Assembly (NCBI GenBank): GCA_027316975.1
Contig: DAHVFL010000204.1
Coordinates: 1-8,041 of the forward strand
Direction of reading: 5' to 3'
Length of the DNA stretch: 8,041 bases
Source: Chloroflexota bacterium
Lineage (GTDB): Bacteria; Chloroflexota; Ktedonobacteria; Ktedonobacterales; Ktedonobacteraceae
The position numbers and the translations under genes were made by a program. Below are positions 5,690-8,041 of the stretch, in pieces (position 1 is the stretch's first letter; each line of letters starts with the position of its first letter). The notes below the pieces were generated by a model. It worked only from the letters and a program-made list of their open reading frames with translations. It had not been told where the DNA came from and did not search any database.

Positions 5690-7252
5690 TGCCGTGATTT
5701 GTGGTTCAGGGCTTTTGGTTCCTGTTTGAGTACCATCCCCCGCTTCAGCTTTATATGAATACTGCTCAGGACGGCCACCAGGGAAGAGGAACATGGCTGC
5801 CAACCCGATAACGGCAAGGGCGAACGTTAGCAGGTAGACCCAGAAGAGACTGTGCGCCAGGGCCACCTGTAACTGGCCAAGGAAGTCTAAGGGCAGCGAG
5901 CGGCGCACATCGGGGGTAAGCAGGACGTTGGAGGGCGCGACGCTTTTGGGCAAATGGGCCACCGCCGCAGGATATCGTGCGAAGATAGGCGCGAAAAGCT
6001 GCGCCATCTGCGTATTGAGGATGGTTCCCATCAGGGCCACACCGACGGTGCCGCCAATAGTGCGCACGAACTGGGTCGAAGCGGTCGCCACGCCGCGCAG
6101 GTTCCAGGGGACGGCGTTCTGCACCGAAATGACAAAGGCGGTACTCATCAGGCCCAGGCCGGAGCCGATGACCAGCATAGCCACAACGATAAACGGCAAA
6201 CCGGTGTTCACTTGAAAGAGCGTGACCATACCCACGCCAACCACGGTCAGGAAAGCCCCTACGCCTGCCGTCAGGCGATAGCCAGCACGAATAATGAGTT
6301 TGCTACTCAGCGTGGAGGCGATAGGCCATGCCAGCAGCAACGGCCCCAATGTGATACCCGCGCTCGTCGCCGTTCCACCCTTTACACCTTGCACGAAGAG
6401 AGGAACGTATGATGTGATGCCAAATAGCACCACACCTAGAATGAAACCGCCAATGCTGGATATGGCGATAATGCGGTTCTTGAAAAGGGTCAGCGGCAAT
6501 ATCGGCTCAGGGGCGCGCATCTCCTGGTAAAAAAAGAGGAGGAGAAATGCCACAGCCAGCGCGAACAATCCCAGGCTTTGCGAGGATGCCCAGCTCCAAC
6601 TAACGCCGCCTTGCAGCATGGCGAACAGCAGTGCAACAATGCCGATAGTAAGCGCGGCGCTGCCGATGTAGTCTATCGAGTGTTTCTTGCGCTCGACGTT
6701 CTCTTTCAGATAGACAATGAGCAGGAAGGCGGAGAGCAGGCCAAAGGGAATGTTGATATAAAAGACCCAGCGCCAGGAGAGGTGATCCACGATCAATCCG
6801 CCAACAGCAGGGCCAATAATGCTGGATATGCCCCATACGCCGCTGAACAGTCCCTGTACCTTAGCGCGTTCTTCCAGAGCGAAAATGTCGCCAATGATAG
6901 TCAGAACGATGGGCAGAACCGCGCCCGCGCCCAACCCCTGGATGGCGCGGAAAATGATGAGTTGCTCCATCGATTGAGCTGCGCCAGAGGCAATTGAACC
7001 GATGAGAAATACAGCAGTGCCAAAAAGAAAGATCGGCTTGCGGCCAAAAAGGTCGGCAAGCTTGCCGTAGATAGGAACGGTTGTCGTGGATGTCAGGAGA
7101 TACGCTGAAAATACCCATGAGTAAAGTGTGATGCCGCCTAATTTTCCAACAATGCTCGGCAGTGCTGTCCCTACAATGGTGGTATCGAGGGCAGCTAGTG
7201 ACATGCCCAACATAAGAGCAATGGTAACAATAATGCTGGCCTTTTTTGTCAT
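5681..7252 (-). CDS. DHA2 family (EmrB/QacA-type) MFS multidrug exporter, 14-TM type
   Basis: Complete 523-residue drug:proton antiporter-type protein in the cytoplasmic membrane, the usual length for the 14-helix DHA2 family. Motifs in order: LDTTIVGTALPSIVGKL (22-38, TM1); motif A GKLADLFGRK (63-72); motif B FRAIQGLGAGA (101-111, R102); antiporter motif C GISSIIGPAVGG (141-152); and WRWVFYINIPFG (160-171). The C-terminal ~30 residues are polar. Start ATG at 7250-7252; the only ribosome-like sequence, AGATAGG, lies about 12 bases upstream, so initiation may be weak. The 5' leader has a repeated CACACATCTA. A terminator (7408-7449) separates it from the broken upstream gene, so it should have its own promoter at 7253-7407, where I could not find a convincing -35/-10 pair. 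Substrate unknown. Confidence 0.93.
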   Translation of the reverse strand: MTKKASIIVTIALMLGMSLAALDTTIVGTALPSIVGKLGGITLYSWVFSAYLLTSTTTVPIYGKLADLFGRKPIFLFGTAVFLIGSIASGAAQSMEQLIIFRAIQGLGAGAVLPIVLTIIGDIFALEERAKVQGLFSGVWGISSIIGPAVGGLIVDHLSWRWVFYINIPFGLLSAFLLIVYLKENVERKKHSIDYIGSAALTIGIVALLFAMLQGGVSWSWASSQSLGLFALAVAFLLLFFYQEMRAPEPILPLTLFKNRIIAISSIGGFILGVVLFGITSYVPLFVQGVKGGTATSAGITLGPLLLAWPIASTLSSKLIIRAGYRLTAGVGAFLTVVGVGMVTLFQVNTGLPFIVVAMLVIGSGLGLMSTAFVISVQNAVPWNLRGVATASTQFVRTIGGTVGVALMGTILNTQMAQLFAPIFARYPAAVAHLPKSVAPSNVLLTPDVRRSLPLDFLGQLQVALAHSLFWVYLLTFALAVIGLAAMFLFPGGRPEQYSYKAEAGDGTQTGTKSPEPQITAVG

Positions 7253-7285
7253 AGATGTGTGTGCCTATCTGAAGCTAGATGTGTG
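7252..7285 (-). repeat. Two copies of CACACATCTA in the exporter leader
   Basis: TAGATGTGTG (+ strand) occurs at 7252-7261 and 7276-7285, a 24-base period. The first copy shares its T with the start codon complement, so a protein bound to both copies would cover the weak ribosome site and start codon. Two 10-bp matches can also arise by chance; an operator role is a guess. Confidence 0.3.
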
Positions 7286-7407
7286 GATACATAACCGCAT
7301 AATTAACAGAACACCGCATGAAGAGTACATTATTCCCAGGAACGAGCAGCGAGTTTACAACTAGCCTCGAAACCCCGCTCCACGCCGCAAATTTGAACAG
7401 CCTGTTG
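7253..7407 (-). other. Non-coding leader/promoter region of the exporter
   Basis: No convincing gene is seen here. It must hold the promoter of the leftward exporter if the terminator at 7408-7449 works. A TTGTAA with AATAAT 20 bases later is present but badly spaced. ACCGCAT occurs twice (7294-7300 and 7313-7319), and the CACACATCTA pair lies next to the start codon. Confidence 0.4.
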
Positions 7408-7449
7408 AAAAAGGCCCATTACAAAGCTCATCAATAAAGGTAATGAGCC
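7408..7449 (-). terminator. Intrinsic terminator downstream of the broken leftward gene
   Basis: Read on the - strand, GGCTCATTAC (7449-7440) pairs with GTAATGGGCC (7422-7413). All ten pairs form in RNA, one of them U-G, with a 17-base loop, and TTTTT (7412-7408) follows. Its place 45 bases after the TAA at 7494-7496 supports a real leftward gene ending there. On the + strand the U-G pair becomes a C-A mismatch and no T-run follows. Confidence 0.7.
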
Positions 7450-7493
7450 AGATAACAGTGATGCAAATCTTAACGAGCAAATTTACAATTATT

Positions 7494-7778
7494 TTAACCT
7501 CTTCTGCCCACTTCATTTCCAGGTGGAATGTAAATCGGTTTATAATGAGCATATTGATATGTATTGGAGAAGATTTTCATGAGTAATATTGCTGCTTGCT
7601 CCTTGCCCATAGTGGGTGGCTCAAGATGCTCGTGAATATGATGTACCATAAATGCGGCAGTACTAGCAAAGGTCTCTTTAAATCGAACATATTCAGGATT
7701 CCTGCGAAAATTCGGGGGAGGGGGTGGAAGGGAAAAAAGGCGCACGAAAGTAGCCCAGCGAGAGGTCTCTGGGAGCAA
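7494..7778 (-). pseudogene. 3' remnant of an unidentified gene cut by an IS110-type element
   Basis: The open frame ends at 7494 and is followed by a good terminator. The last ~70 residues look like folded protein: two amphipathic helical stretches, about YVRFKETFASTAAFMVHHIH (30-49) and KEQAAILLMKIFSNTYQYAHY (59-79), then PIYIPPGNEV. The first ~25 residues (including PPPPP from the G-rich tract at 7714-7724) look like non-coding sequence, so the true gene end probably joins foreign DNA near 7710-7730. The transposase end at 7812 lies just upstream. Position directly upstream of an efflux gene, and the all-helical tail, would suit the C-terminus of a TetR-type repressor. I cannot identify it from sequence, and the regulator idea is only context. 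Confidence 0.45.
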
Positions 7779-7811
7779 GCAAGGAGGCGATCTCTCTCCT
7801 CAGCCAATCAG
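7700..7811. other. Probable IS end and junction region
   Basis: Between the transposase stop and the gene remnant lie a G-rich run (7714-7732: GGGGGAGGGGGTGG then AAGGG) and a hairpin with CCCAG / CTGGG arms around 7754-7773. Such structure would suit the non-coding end of an IS110-type element, but no boundary can be fixed from one copy. Confidence 0.3.
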
Positions 7812-8041
7812 TTACGCGTCCATCTCCTTTCTCTGTTCAAGCGTGACCTTGAAGCCCAGCACCTCCAAGCGACGTACCGCCGTGTCGCGTTGGCGCGTCG
7901 TGTCCAACGTCTGGAAGAAGTGCGGGCCCAGATCATGGTAGTCCTGAGCGTCGCGCAGCAGGTGGTAGATGATGACCAGCAAGCTGTGAGAGACGGCCAC
8001 GATGGCGCGCTTGGCCCCAATGCGACGCGCGAGGCGGTGGT
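7812..8041 (-). mobile_element. IS110-type transposase, C-terminal end (runs off the window)
   Basis: The last 75 residues of a leftward frame that is open to the window edge. The segment ARRIGAKRAIVAVSHSLLVI, then IYHLLRDAQDYHDLGPHFF, and a final RRLEVLGFKVTL is the usual C-terminal tail of IS110/IS1111-type transposases (DEDD-type recombinases), which lack ordinary terminal inverted repeats and, in studied members, are guided by a structured RNA from the element's non-coding end. The catalytic regions lie beyond the window. The stop codon is at 7812-7814, and the element's end should be in the next ~100 bases to the left. A GTG inside the frame at 8000 is not the true start. It could be a complete element or a fragment; the window cannot tell. 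Confidence 0.85.

Noticed and set aside
5954..6997. Several + strand frames of 78-152 residues inside the exporter gene
   Set aside because: They are antisense to a full-length motif-rich DHA2 protein and have low-complexity, arginine/alanine-rich shadow composition.
7579..7635. 18-codon + strand ORF with a good GGAGAAG site
   Set aside because: Very short, no recognisable feature, and antisense to the leftward gene remnant; the purine run is probably chance.
1..8041. CRISPR array, tRNA or rRNA genes
   Set aside because: No regularly spaced repeats, cloverleaf-like segments or rRNA signatures were seen on reading both strands.

Overview
The window is 8 kb of bacterial chromosome-like sequence with moderate GC. 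It carries membrane transport genes, small acetyltransferases and the end of an insertion sequence. The gene content (an ABC-2 permease next to tandem two-domain GNATs, DHA2-type exporters, an IS110-type transposase, a 4-TM protein with a C-terminal HTH) and the style of the intergenic palindromes fit a soil Chloroflexota of the Ktedonobacteria type. That placement is an inference from gene style only; no rRNA or marker gene is present.

Left block (1-2713, + strand): an ABC-2 family permease (27-857) is followed by two related GNAT genes (940-1920 and 1976-2650). The first GNAT has two domains, and only its C-terminal domain keeps a good acetyl-CoA motif. The second keeps a good motif in its N-terminal domain but has lost most of its C-terminal domain by what looks like an in-frame internal deletion. 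The block closes with a perfect 29-bp inverted repeat with a 4-nt loop directly after the last stop codon.

Middle block (2851-4658, + strand): a small one-helix membrane ORF overlaps the TTG start of a 12-TM-type MFS transporter. Next comes an 83-codon 5' fragment of a second, DHA2-type MFS gene. The fragment is about 92% identical in protein to the start of the complete DHA2 exporter further right on the other strand, but only about 75% identical in DNA. It is therefore the stump of an old paralogue, cut off later.

Right block (4734-8041): a 269-residue protein with about four TM helices, a flexible linker and a C-terminal HTH (+ strand, own intrinsic terminator) lies directly after the MFS stump. 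The complete 14-TM-type DHA2 exporter (5681-7252) faces it on the - strand; its stop codon lies within an 18-bp tandem duplication. Upstream of the exporter on the - strand are an intrinsic terminator and the 3' end of an unidentified gene. That gene appears to have been cut by an IS110-type element, whose transposase C-terminus runs off the right edge.

Functionally this looks like an accessory efflux/acetylation region reshaped by duplication, deletion and IS insertion. No complete new defence or mobile system can be demonstrated. The strongest candidates for novelty are the membrane-HTH protein and the reciprocally degenerate GNAT pair.
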